The position numbers were made by a program, and so were the translations under genes. Below, one piece after another: positions 1-9,617 of a stretch of 60,957 bases of DNA (its first letter is position 1; every line of letters starts with the position of its first letter). This DNA is from Gonium pectorale (Eukaryota; Chlorophyta; Chlorophyceae; Chlamydomonadales; Volvocaceae). The DNA lies in assembly GCA_001584585.1 (NCBI GenBank), contig LSYV01000006.1, positions 545,285 to 606,241 of the forward strand. Direction: 5' to 3'. The notes under the pieces are model-generated. The model worked only from the letters and a program-made list of their open reading frames with translations, was not told the DNA's origin and made no database searches.

Positions 1-232
1 CTTCGGCCTGGATCCTGTCGTACAGCTTCCTGGGCCGCGATGGCAATCATTGCTGTGCTGCGACCTCTGCACTTCGGCTGAGGCAATGCATAGCTGCCTT
101 TTGAGACTGGCGGACGGCGGCTCGGATACAGCACTTACATGTCCAACGCACAGCATCGCAAAATTATGCGCGTTCCGTTTCACTCTCATTGCCACCCGTT
201 ACCTCGGCGCTTCAACCGGGAGATAAGCTGCC

Positions 233-388
233 TATCTCCCTGCCGGATGGCGGTTAAGGGTAAGATCGGCATGCCCGGTCGGTCGGGGTTGATATGGGCG
301 TCGCCTCGGCAGCCCCTCGGGTCCTCCCATATCACCCCTCCCTCCGGACACGCCGATATATCCCATATCGCCATCCGGCAGGGAGATA
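233..388. mobile_element. Fold-back / MITE-like imperfect palindrome
   Basis: The first 20 bases (233-252, TATCTCCCTGCCGGATGGCG) recur as an exact reverse complement at 369-388. The similarity continues imperfectly inward over nearly the whole arm: both arms then carry ATCGGC.TG..CCGG, a G-rich block and TGATATGGG. The 156-bp unit can therefore fold into one long hairpin. GGGAGATAA, followed by a similar CTG-containing triplet, lies just outside or at both ends (219 and 381), so the true ends or target duplication may sit a few bases further out. There is no coding capacity, so this would be a non-autonomous element mobilised in trans. The class is inferred from structure only. Confidence 0.7.
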
Positions 389-487
389 ACCTGTACGTAT
401 TGCATGAGATGCTACCGTAGGCACTAGGCGCGCAAAGTGTTCGACAGGGGCATGGTTCTCCTAAGGCGTTCAAGGCAGGAGAAAAAG

Positions 488-514
488 GAGAAATCTGCAG
501 AGAAATAGGGAGCC
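488..514 (+). repeat. Dispersed 27-bp repeat, copy 1
   Basis: Begins GAGAAATCTGCAG and ends GGGAGCC. It differs by one base from copies 2 (22762-22788, plus) and 3 (38341-38367, minus). Flanking bases are not shared. Confidence 0.75.
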
Positions 515-1077
515 AGGAGGCAGGGGCAGGTACGCCTGGGACCCACAGCGGGCACGGGCGGGCGGCGGGCGCCCTGAGCGTCGTAGTCATCGATACAAAT
601 CATCCTAGGCGCTGGCAGCGCTGCCCCTACCCCGCAACTGGTGCCTGGATGCATCTGCTCCTGCCTTGGCGTCTGCCACATGCCGCCCCGGCCCCCCGCG
701 CAGCTCGTCAGGAAGTGAGAGTACGAAGGGTGGCTGTAACTTTTGTGGGTTACTGTGTAGAAGCACTCCAGCTCATTCTCTGCCTACAAAGGAAGGTGGC
801 GGGGTGCGGAGGCAGGGTCCTGGATCCTAATGGATTCGGCTGTCCAGGAGCCAAATGCCGGCGAACACCTGTGGCTATGTAACGTGCAGTTGTGCAGCTT
901 TTGCGTAAGATCCTCGGCAAACAAAAACTTGTTTCGCCCGTAAGAACTGGAAGCGCACCACAGATAACGTAGCGTCTGGCGTCTGGGCTAAATGCAATAC
1001 CGTTACAACATTGTTGCTCGAACAGTACTGGTTCATTGATTTGCACTGTTGCCTCCCCTGTACATCACTTGCGCCAC

Positions 1078-1444
1078 ATGCCAGTAAACGCGCGCGTCTC
1101 GGCTGCACTCGAGGGGCTGTTTGGCAGCACGGAAGATGCGGACTGCTGCATTGTCTTCGTACGCTCAGAAGCCGAGCCCAGTCCGGACGGCGCCGGGGAG
1201 GCAGCGGAGCCCCGCTGGGATCATGCCCCGCCCGAGCATCATGGGGCCCTCGCCGAGCCGCTCCCAGCTCACACCCTCGTGCTACGTCACGCGTCAGGCT
1301 GGTTCCATGCCAAGGTTGGTAGGACGGGCCCACTTGCGCCTTCTGCAATTGAGGGGAAATGGGGTGTGCACGGCACAGCGGTACACACACACCAGCCTAC
1401 GGTCGGGCGGAGGGTTCCTGGGCTGCCGGCTAGGTTGTTCGGTG

Positions 1445-1512
<68 letters not shown>

Positions 1513-3285
1513 CTTTGCTAGCCTCTCGTAAGCACGCTGTCAAGCATGTTGAACACACCAGCCTACGCAACGTGGATGGCATTGCGGTCCGCTCCTCCCG
1601 GCCCCTTGCAGATTGACAACAGGAGGGCAGGAATCCTAGACGCCCCCGCCTGCGAACACGATTCCGGCAAAGGCCAACAGCAGAGAGGCTGTCGGAGGGA
1701 CAGCGACCCCGCAGCGCGGTTGCTGGCCGGCAGGAACTCGGCCTCCGTCTCAGGCCTGCCTGGGTCTCGTGGCTTGCCGGTGCTGCGATTGCCGCTGGGC
1801 GGCGTAGAGGAGGTGTCCAGCGCCCTCGCCGCTATCCAGTACGCCTACACGGGGCAGGTGGCGGCGTGCGGTGGCGTGCGGGAGGCGCTGGAGCTCTGTC
1901 GGCAGGGGCAGTACCTGCAGCTGGAGGGCTGTGCGGCCGTCTGCATCGCCGCCATCGGGGACCAGCTGACAGCGGGGCCCTGCAGCGGCAGCCACAGCAA
2001 CCGCAGTTGCCGCAGCCCTCAGGCCCCAGCCCTGGAGCTCTTTGCGAACAGCTTCTTGTGGCCCGACCCCGCCCAGGAACCCGCCTTCGCTGCCGTGCTG
2101 TCGGCGGCCAAAGCCCGGCTCGTGGCGCACTTTGGCGACGCGCTGGCGGCCCTCAACACGCCGGAGCTGCGGCGGCAGCTGCTGGCGCTGCCGGCGGAGG
2201 GGGTGGAGGCGCTGCTGGAAGCTGACGACTTTGGCACCGACGTCGAGGACAGCGTCCTGCTGCTGCTGGCGACGTGGGTGGAGGCGAATGGCGGCAAGAC
2301 TGACGCCGCGGCGGTCGAGCGGCTGTGCCGTCTGGTCCGGCTGGTACAGCTCAGCCCGGACTTCGCCACAGTGCTGCTGCCGGCCCTGGCCTGCGCGCGC
2401 AGCACATGTGCGGCCCAGGGAGCGGGTGGAGCGGTGGGCGCGGGAGGAGGTGGAGGTGGAGGAGGGGCGGGCTGGTTTCCCATCACCTGCGCGGAGGCAA
2501 TTCACCTGGTGGGCTGCTGCACTACAGGCGGCAAGTACGCGCCCAAGCCGAAGCGCCGGCGGATGCTGCAGGCCGCCGCCGCGGTGTGCGACCTGGGGGC
2601 GCCATGGTTCAGCACCAGGCCCCGCCGCCAGTGCCTTACGGCGGCGGCGGCGGCCGGCGGGGGCGGCGCGGGGCGGTGCCAGCAACAACAACCCGCCTCG
2701 GCCTATGAGTGGTCATGGTCTGTCGGCCAGGGGGAGCTGGAGGAGGAGCTGCGGGGGCTGCAGCCCGGTGGCGCCATCAACGTGGCAGGCGCCCTGGATA
2801 GCGGCCTGGCCGCCGTCTCAGCCAGGGGCTTCGAGTGGGGCCCCTACGTCGGCTACGACCACGGGTCGGACGCGGCGGGCCTGTACCTCTGGTGCAGCCT
2901 GCCGGCGGCCTACTGCCTGGACGGGGACTCGTTGGGCGGCCCGCTGGCGGCGCTGGCGCAGATCGGGGCGCGGCTGGAGGTGGAGGTGGAGGCGGACCGG
3001 CTCAGGGCTAGATCCGGATCCGGGCCCGGATCTCGCGATGCCCGGCCGTGCGCCGCCGTCAGCTACAGCTTCGACGCGTCGCGGTACTTAAACGTGGGAG
3101 GCGGCTGGGGCAGCCACGACGCGCTGCCGCTGCGGCAGGCGGCGCCGGCGCCGGCTGGGGCGGCAGCTGGCGGTGGCGCCGGCGCCGGCGCCACGGAGGG
3201 CGGTGGGTGCATTCGGGGCTGGTCCGATTACCTGTGCGGTGGCAGGATTCGGGGGCGGCCGGTGCTGCTGCCGCTCGAGAGATGA
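1078..3285 (+). CDS. BTB/POZ-BACK domain protein
   Basis: Two exons, 1078-1314 and 1612-3285, joined in phase 0 (CAAG|GTTGGT ... TTGCAG|ATTGAC), give 636 aa. The first exon starts at ATG 1078 and encodes the N-terminal half of a BTB fold (ALEGLFGSTEDADCCIVFV, then the LPAHTLVLRHAS helix). Exon 2 completes it with LPVLRLPL, the IQYAYTGQV segment and ALELCRQGQYLQLEGC. A BACK-like helical region follows at about residues 219-320 (ALELFANSFLW onward). The C-terminal third (about 445-636) contains WSWSVGQGELEEEL and SYSFDASRYLNVGG and resembles the extra domain seen in the large volvocine BTB families. Such proteins usually act as substrate adaptors for CUL3 ubiquitin ligases or in protein assembly; the partner cannot be told here. 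Gly and Ala runs near residues 360-440 are low-complexity linkers. The intron carries a TGCC microsatellite. Confidence 0.85.
1443..1510 (+). repeat. (TGCC)17 microsatellite in BTB gene intron
   Basis: Seventeen uninterrupted TGCC units lie inside intron 1 (1315-1611) of the BTB gene, about 100 bases before the acceptor. The tract is C/T-rich on the sense strand but lies too far upstream to be the polypyrimidine tract itself. Confidence 0.95.
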
Positions 3286-3413
3286 CGACGAGCTGGCGGC
3301 ACGCGCGCCATGCCCATGTGCCGCTGTATTGAACCGCTACAATGAGGGCGGCCACCTGCCACTATGGGTGTTGGAAATGCGGACGGCGTAACCAGAACAG
3401 CTACCAGCAGGCA

Positions 3414-3418
3414 TGTAA
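3414..3418 (+). terminator. Putative polyadenylation signal (TGTAA) for BTB gene
   Basis: TGTAA, the usual polyadenylation motif of Chlamydomonas-type algae, lies 129 bases after the BTB stop codon. The call rests on motif and distance only. Confidence 0.4.
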
Positions 3419-5414
3419 GCAAGCAGCGAGCGGCTGCAGCCCCCCGCATGTGCATCTGCGTAACGGAATATACGTGCCGGTATTCGTGTGTGTGCGCGCG
3501 TGTATGTGCGGGCTCGTCGAGGGGGAGTACGGAGGGGTTGGGCTCGTTGACAGTCAGCGACTCGCGGCGGTGTGCCATTGCCACCCTGTCACCCTGCCAG
3601 CATACAGGGTGGCGTGGCGTGTGCGGGAGGGAGGGAGGGAGGGTGGGGGCGGGATGCTATGGCTGGTCGCGTGAGCTCGCGGCGGGACGAACGGCTCACA
3701 CACGCGGCGAGGTCGCTGGGGAAGCGAGGAAAGCTGTCGGGGCACCCAACGCGGGATGGGAGGCATGGGAGGCATCGCAGACACAGGCGGTGTGTGTTGA
3801 CAGGCATCGTTGTAGAGCCGACCTGACGATGTCTCCAGTATGAAGCGTTTCCGGATTCAACGCCTGGCTCGAATCGGCACCTGGGTGGATCGGAGGCGGG
3901 GCATGCCTGGGCGGCGCAATCCGCTGACTGCTGCGCACACAGGGCACTGGAACGGTCCCACACGGTATCGTGGGTTCCAAGAGCTCTGCTGCAAACCCCT
4001 TCCGGGGATCCTCGCTTCTCTTCAGCGGACTGCCGTGCAGGCGGACACTGGCCCGCAGGGGCCTCCAAGCGCTCAAAGTTCACAAACGTGCTGTCCGTGT
4101 ACACGTGATCACGGGCGTGACGTGACACCGCGTGACCCCCCAGTGTGTGAGGGGGCTCTTTGCGCACGTGGCATGCGGCGGTTGGGTAGGATAGCGACCG
4201 TTGGGACAACCGTCGGGCCAACCGTCGGTGACGGGGCATGGGGCCATCGGCCGTGCCTGCTTCCGCCGGTAAGCAGCCTGGACACCGCACGAGTGTCGGA
4301 TTTGTGCGTTTGCGAATATTGCATGGGCGTGCGTACCCCGGGTGCGTGACGCGATGGCTTGAGGCGATGCATGGGGGAGACGCCGTGTCTCGAGGGCGTC
4401 GTCCGCGCCCCGCCCCGCTCACAGCTCATACCGACGGTACCGGTATCGAGAAGGCGGGGATGGCTGGGGTGGGGTGCGGAAGGCAGTTGCACCGGGTCGA
4501 GAGTTACGCCTCGCTGCCGCTTCCCTTTAGGTTGCCACCCTGCCTGCCGTGCGGCGATGCTGCCTGGCGCGCCACCCTACCACCGCTCCCCCCCCCGTTG
4601 CCGCCGGGCGCTTGCTTGCTTGGCCAACATGCCTATGCCGGGCGCTTCTTCAAGACGCGCGGCCACCCAGGAGCTTCGCGAGGCCTGGAAGAGTTTGTTC
4701 CTGGCGCTGCGCAAGCTCGTGGAGAGGCGGCGTGCCGGATCGGGGAGGGGGCGGTGTAGGCACGCGGCCTGACCCATGTGCGGGCCCGCTGCGGGTTTGG
4801 GCCCCCGTACTGTTGGTTTGGGCCCCCGTACTGTGGGTTTGGGCCCCCGCACTGCGGGGTTGGGCCCACGTGCTGCGGACGGCCGGCCGTACTGTATGCG
4901 GGACTAGCCACTGTCACGATAGCCCAGCGTCCGGCTCGTGGATTTCTGCGCCAGGTGAGGTAAGACGTGGGCCCCTTGGCACGGAGAGCTGACCCGTGGG
5001 TCGCTGGCATGCACGATGGCGGCCCAGCAGCCTCAGGGAGAGCACAGGCCGTGCCACCCTGCCCTGAATGACATCTTTCTCCGTTGTCCGCTTCGCCCGG
5101 ACCTGTGGCGAGATGGAAACGGGTCGGTTCACGGGTCACGTCGAGCCCCACCTCGGGCGCTCCACGGGATTCCACCAAGAAATAGACCGCATTCCTGTTA
5201 AAACGTAGTCGTAGCCCCTTTCTGAGCGTGCTCAAGCGAGCAACTGTTTTCGAGCGCTACTGCCTGCATCCTCAGATTGGCAGCGGTGTGGCCCACAGCT
5301 GCCATTACACGGCTGAGGCCCCGACCAGAGCCTCGTCTGTCCTGAATCAGCCACTGCAATCCACGCCCCGGCGCTGTCACCGCCTACACCCTTGATCCGA
5401 GCCACCGCCTTGCC
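3419..5414. other. Intergenic, no gene seen
   Basis: About 2 kb between the BTB and 3CxxC genes. Long frames on both strands (for example minus 3589-4422) have no domain and look like GC-rich shadows. Contents: a GGGA-rich run near 3630-3650, a short CCGTCGG repeat near 4197-4230, and a clean 21-bp tandem repeat at 4794-4877. The right end is probably promoter and 5' UTR of the 3CxxC gene. Confidence 0.6.
4794..4877 (+). repeat. 21-bp tandem repeat, four units
   Basis: Four head-to-tail units of exactly 21 bases, GGTTTGGGCCCCC plus GTACTGTG in the second unit. Units 1 and 2 differ by one base; units 3 and 4 drift further. Each unit has a GGGCCC core and the first two a GTAC palindrome. Confidence 0.9.
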
Positions 5415-5714
5415 ATGGCGCCGCAGCTTACGCCGTACCAGGGCCCCAACCGCTGCTTTGGCTACTTCCGCTGCGACGGCTGCTCCCGCGAGTGGCAGAG
5501 CGGATTCAGCTGGGCCAACAAGGGCCAGGACTGCAAGCACTGCAACGTGCTGGTGTACCCCTACGAACAGCGCCCGCTGGAGAAGCGACAGGGGGAGCAG
5601 GATGACAGCAAGATCGACCCCACCAAGCCGCACCCCGCGGAGCTGTGCGGCAAGTGCAAGGAGCTGGGCTACTCATGCACGCTGCTGAGCGGGTACCGGC
5701 GCTTGCGGTACTAA
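5415..5714 (+). CDS. 3CxxC (ZAR1-type) zinc-binding protein
   Basis: Single-exon gene, 99 aa, starting at ATG 5415 after a C-rich leader. The whole protein is one zinc-binding module. It has RCDGCSREWQSGFSW near residue 19, CKHC near residue 39, and LCGKCKELGYSC near residue 81, preceded by KPHPAE. The spacing and the aromatic/Trp positions match the 3CxxC domain at the C terminus of vertebrate ZAR1/ZAR1L and in fungal and algal relatives, where it binds zinc and, in ZAR1, RNA. No N-terminal extension, signal or membrane segment is present. A role in RNA binding is inferred from the family only. It is unrelated in function to its neighbours. A TGTAA motif lies 390 bases downstream. Confidence 0.85.
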   Translation: MAPQLTPYQGPNRCFGYFRCDGCSREWQSGFSWANKGQDCKHCNVLVYPYEQRPLEKRQGEQDDSKIDPTKPHPAELCGKCKELGYSCTLLSGYRRLRY

Positions 5715-6330
5715 TGCGGAGGGGGTCGTGCGTGCTTCAAGGGCGTCTGCAAATGACGTGACGGGTGGGTATGCGCCGCCATACGGGAGGGCTTTTGTGC
5801 TAGACAGTTGGCGGGTAAGTCGTTGCAGCGCTGACGGTCTGTTGCTGACATTCATACATGCCCAGTTGAAAGGCAAACTCCCGCGGCAATGTGGCATACA
5901 TGTGAGTGGCGTTGATCAGCACAGTACATGCGTAGTTACGTTCTGTTGCGCTGTGCTGACATGGCTGCGGTCACGGGAAGGGGCCTTGCTCCTCCTCGTC
6001 CATGGCTGGCTAGCGGAGTGGTGTGTGGGTGCGTTTGGGCGGTTGCATACCGCCGGCGAGCACGCGGGACACGTGCACACACAACGGCCTTATGGGCGTG
6101 TGCTGTAACGCATAAGAGAGAGAGGTTGACCGGTCTGCATTAAGACAGCAGCAATCCTGGACAGCAACAAAACAAACGTCTCGCAGCCTTCCTTGCTTTG
6201 CCGTAACACCAGAGCTGCAGCCAGCGGCCGCCGCCCTCCGGGACGGCACACTGCCCTCACGGCTGCTGCTCGACCTCACGTGTCGTAGCCGAGTTCAAGC
6301 AAGGGCGCATAAGCTAGCAGCTACAGTTAT
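5715..6330. other. 3' UTR and spacer
   Basis: Between the 3CxxC stop codon and the tail of the first retrotransposon remnant. No coding signal on either strand; it contains the TGTAA motif noted above. Confidence 0.5.
6104..6108 (+). terminator. Putative polyadenylation signal (TGTAA) for 3CxxC gene
   Basis: First clear TGTAA after the 3CxxC stop codon. It would give a 3' UTR of about 400 bases, ordinary for a volvocine gene. Motif-based only. Confidence 0.35.
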
Positions 6331-7462
6331 AGTTACAGGTTACAAAGCCGGGAGGGCAATGGACGAATGGCGAATATTTGAGTGGGGAAGCAGGTTATGG
6401 TCCTCGTCTCTACCCCGCTTCAGCCGAAGTATGGCGTGCCTAGTATCCCAGACATCCTGTAGGTAGGCTCCCACCGCAGCTGGCGGGGCCTCCTTCATAA
6501 TAGTACTAGTGTTACGATGCCTAAAGCCCAAAGCAGCCTCGAATTGGTGTCGGAGTTGCTCGTAGCATGGGCATTCGCAGAGCACATGTAGGTCATCCTC
6601 TACGGCCGCGGCGTCACTACAAGCCTGGCACTTTCGCTCAGCCCTCCGTCTCCCAACACCCTAGCCTGAACCGCATCAACGTTTGATGCAAGCTGGGCAC
6701 CATCACAAAAAGGAAACACTGCAATTGGGGAGCCACACCTCTACGACATACGCACCCGAAGGCGCGATGTTTCCAGCAGGGCGGGCGGGCGGTACAGAAA
6801 AGGGAAAGCGAGCGAGGCAAACGAGCAGACGCACCCAACCCAATCACAGTCGGCGTGTGCAAAGGGTCTCCCTCTCTCCCATCCAGCTGTCATACCGGCA
6901 CATCTTAACTCCCGTATCGCAGCTAGCGAAATCGCGGGGTGCTCCAGTCACATGGGGCAGCCGCCACCAAGCATGTCAGCAAAGCTATCCAACACGTTGC
7001 CACTGGGTATGAGCAGCGACGCAAAGTTACCCGAACGCTACCCGTATGGCCCTCAGGAGCCCGAATACCCGCGTTAGCAAGGAAGCGCAGTGCCCCTGCT
7101 GACCAGCAATCAGTCACCCCATCGACAAGCTCTACAAGCTCTAGCCTCAGGTCTGCCACGAAGGCCCGGTGGTACAGCGTATCGGGCCGCTCTACCATTC
7201 CGTTCCAGAAACGCAAGACGAGCTTAGCCCAGTGGTATTGGAGCGGCCTCTGCGCCAACTCGCGGTAGAGCAGTGCTTGGGTAGGGGCGCGTGCTCCCGC
7301 CACCGTTCGCATATAGGCCCTCTGCTCCCTTTTTTTCTGCTCCTCATCCATGGGGTTCGTCATGTCACTCTCAAAAGACACATTGATGAAGTCATGGCCC
7401 CACACCTGAGCCCCATAAGAGAAATCCGGCGCAACTAGTGACCAAAACAAATCCACACGCAT
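6331..7462 (-). mobile_element. 5'-truncated, decayed LINE-type retrotransposon (copy A)
   Basis: On the minus strand, 7462-6945 encodes the region after the reverse transcriptase of a LINE ORF2 (RVDLFWSLVAPDFSYGAQVWG, LLYRELAQRPLQYHWAK, LRFWNGMVE, AFVADLRLE). Further on, about 6625-6340 gives the C-terminal zinc-knuckle, CQAC followed by DLHVLCECPCYEQLR. The two parts are in broken frames with about 300 unrecognisable bases between them. The 3' end has repeated TGTAAC-type heptamers (GTTACAGGTTACA on the plus strand, 6332-6344), the kind of short-repeat tail some LINEs carry instead of poly(A). No catalytic domain remains, so the copy is dead. Confidence 0.75.
6738..6783 (+). repeat. Dispersed ~46-bp motif, copy 1
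   Basis: Begins CCTCTACGACATACG and ends GATGTTTCCAGCAGGGCG. A near match is at 22108-22154 (plus) and a weaker inverted one at about 54502-54546. This copy lies in the unrecognisable gap inside LINE copy A, so it may be a nested insertion. Confidence 0.65.
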
Positions 7463-8179
7463 GTCAAGCTATATCGTGTGACCGCCATGTGGCGTGACGA
7501 GCAGTGACAACTGTTGCTGGTTAGTCAGAGACCGTTGGGTGTGGCCCCTTCTGTCGGCCTTCCATGAGGTTTTAGTGCGGCGCCTGAGTTGCCGATGCAT
7601 GTAGTTGTAGTCTTTATCTAATAGAAATGTACGGGGTTCCGAGCCATCAAGGAGTGACTTGGGGCGGAGTCGTTGGCGGGTAAATCGTTTTGGCCGTTGA
7701 ATAAGACCGGCGGCGGTGCGAGACGAGATATTTGCGTCTCGCACTCTGTTGCGCATACGAGTCGTCTGAGTAGCATACAGACCGAAGATCCGCGCTAGGA
7801 GAGCGCATGAACAAAACACCAGTACCGTGTCAGCTGTCTCTGAGGAGAACCACCGTGCCCAGGTCGCCCTAGGAGGGAGCAACGTAGCTCGCCTTCCGAA
7901 GGCGCTTGCTTTCCGCAGTGCGAGACGCAGATTTAGGCACGCATTTAGGCACGTGAATCTTATTCTCCCGACACAAGGCAATGAGGGAATGCATGGCTCG
8001 CCTCCCAGACTTGAGGAGCTCTCCCGTGCACCTGGTGAATACAGCTACAGATTACGGGCTCCCCCAGAGAGGGGTTGCAGGCCACACGAGCCGATTGGCT
8101 CCCGACCCGCCTTAGCAGAGAGCTCAGAACCCGAAAAGACAAGCACAACTTAGCACATGATACCTTTGCGTACATTGCA
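7463..8179. other. Spacer between two LINE remnants
   Basis: A 513-base minus frame (7981-7469) spans most of it but shows no domain. It could be degraded ORF2 sequence just 5' of copy A, because the LYGAQVW region of copy A directly follows it, but I see no reverse transcriptase motif. AT content is higher than in the real genes. Confidence 0.4.
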
Positions 8180-9617
8180 AACTGAGTCCAAGGAATGCAC
8201 CGACCTTGTAAGGATCAATTATCAGTCCAAAACCGCATCATAGTATGACAAGCGCGCGAAATTCCGTACTCATCACGTAACCTATCGTAAGTACGGCACT
8301 CAAAAACGTGAGATTCATCTTCACACATCCCAGACTTGCACACGCGACAAGCCGGGGCAGATGAGTGTCCCTGTAAACAGCGAGTGGCCAAGCACAGACA
8401 CGGAAACGGGCAACAGCGTGTACCTGCTGTAAAGGCAGGGAGACATACCGATACCGCAGGCAAGAAGCACTCCTCACTGGTGCAAGCATCCAGTTGTAGT
8501 GCCGACACATCTTCACCCCTTCACCCATAAAGGTTCTTGGGTCTATAAGAATTTCATGTACCTGCCAGGTATCAAGGAACCGTTCTTCAAGTGATTTCAA
8601 TCCTCCAACCGAATCTTGTGCGACATGTACCGTTCATATGACCGCTGAGTAACCGCGGGCCACTCATAGCCCAAAGCGTCTAACACGGCAATCGCTTTAG
8701 CAGCCCAACAGTCAGAAGAGAGCTCTTCCTGCAAGCCATCTTCACATCCGCAACAAAGGCATCATGATAGACCGTGCCCGCACTTTCAACTAAACGATTC
8801 CAAAACCCATACACTTGACGGAGCCAGAAATGGTGCAGGGGCAACTGGCCAAGTTCCCGAAACAGTGACTGCACTGACGGACACTTAGCACCCACGCAAC
8901 GCTTCAGGAAGTCCTTCTGCAATTGCACCATCGGGTGCGGTCGAGCCTCCTCAAACAAGTCCCTAGAGGTCCTGCGTCGTCGCGGCAGAAGGCGCAGCAA
9001 GTCATACAGTTGGTCAGGTCGCCAAAGCTCAGACCCGTACGAAAGCACAGATGACGTGCCGCCCTGGCCCGTACGTCAACCCCAGGTACTTAGCGGTCTC
9101 GCCTTCGTTCAGGGTCCTGAGCCGCTGGCCACACAAATTGTATGTGACACTGCGGAGGCGCTTTCTTTCCTGGACACTTCCCCCCAAAACAGCACCTCGC
9201 ACTTGGAGGTGTTGCAAGTCATCCCCGTCGCACCACAGAAGTCCACTAGCAAACGCAGTAGGCACTTCGCGCGCTCGTACCCCGTGGCCACCAGGGAAGC
9301 ATCGTTCACAAAGAGTAGGTTGGTTAAGATGTACTCGCCAAGGGCTACGCTCTGTGCCTCAAACAAAAAAACGCCACTGGTCTGGTAGGCGCCGCTTGCA
9401 ATCAACGTCATGAGCGTCAATGTAATGGGCTAGGACCTCCATGACCAGGCCAAACAACACAACAGACAACGGGCATCCTGGCTTCACGCCCTGTCCCACG
9501 GAAACCTCCTGACCAAGCTTGCCATTCAAGTTTACCCGTATGAGCATAGCCTAATAGCTGGCCCGCAACGCGTCAAGGGTCTGCCCATGGATGCCGTACA
9601 GCTCAAGCACCGTCCGC
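8180..9617 (-). mobile_element. 5'-truncated, decayed LINE-type retrotransposon (copy B)
   Basis: Reads on the minus strand in several frames. About 9600-9400 has the late fingers/palm part of reverse transcriptase (VLELYGIHGQTLDALRASY, an in-frame TAG, then NLNGKLGQEV and GVKPGCPLSVVLFGLVMEVL). About 9330 holds the catalytic box as LLFVNDASLVATG, where the usual FADD has become FVND (codon 9304-9306 reads Asn). Then come GMTCNTSKCEVLFWG, KYLGLTYG, the YGSELW...LFRELGQLPLHHFWL...FWNRLVE...AFVADVKM region (9048-8680) and the zinc knuckle CRVCKSGMCEDESHVFECRTYDRLR (8400-8270). It aligns with copy A over the post-RT region, so both are one superfamily. Frameshifts, the stop and the lost catalytic Asp make it a pseudogene. 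Confidence 0.85.

Larger units (their letters stand above)
1..1077. other. Gene-free left flank
   Basis: I find no coding exon here. All open frames overlap on both strands with no recognisable domain. The stretch holds a fold-back element (233-388) and one copy of a dispersed 27-bp repeat (488-514), both listed separately. The last few hundred bases are probably promoter and 5' UTR of the BTB gene that starts at 1078. Confidence 0.6.

Noticed and set aside
3860..3890. tRNA-like B-box (TGGCTCGAATC)
   Set aside because: No matching A-box or cloverleaf could be drawn around it.
3589..4422. 278-codon minus frame between the BTB and 3CxxC genes
   Set aside because: No domain, no codon pattern like the neighbours and overlapping open frames on the other strand; long chance frames are common in DNA this GC-rich.
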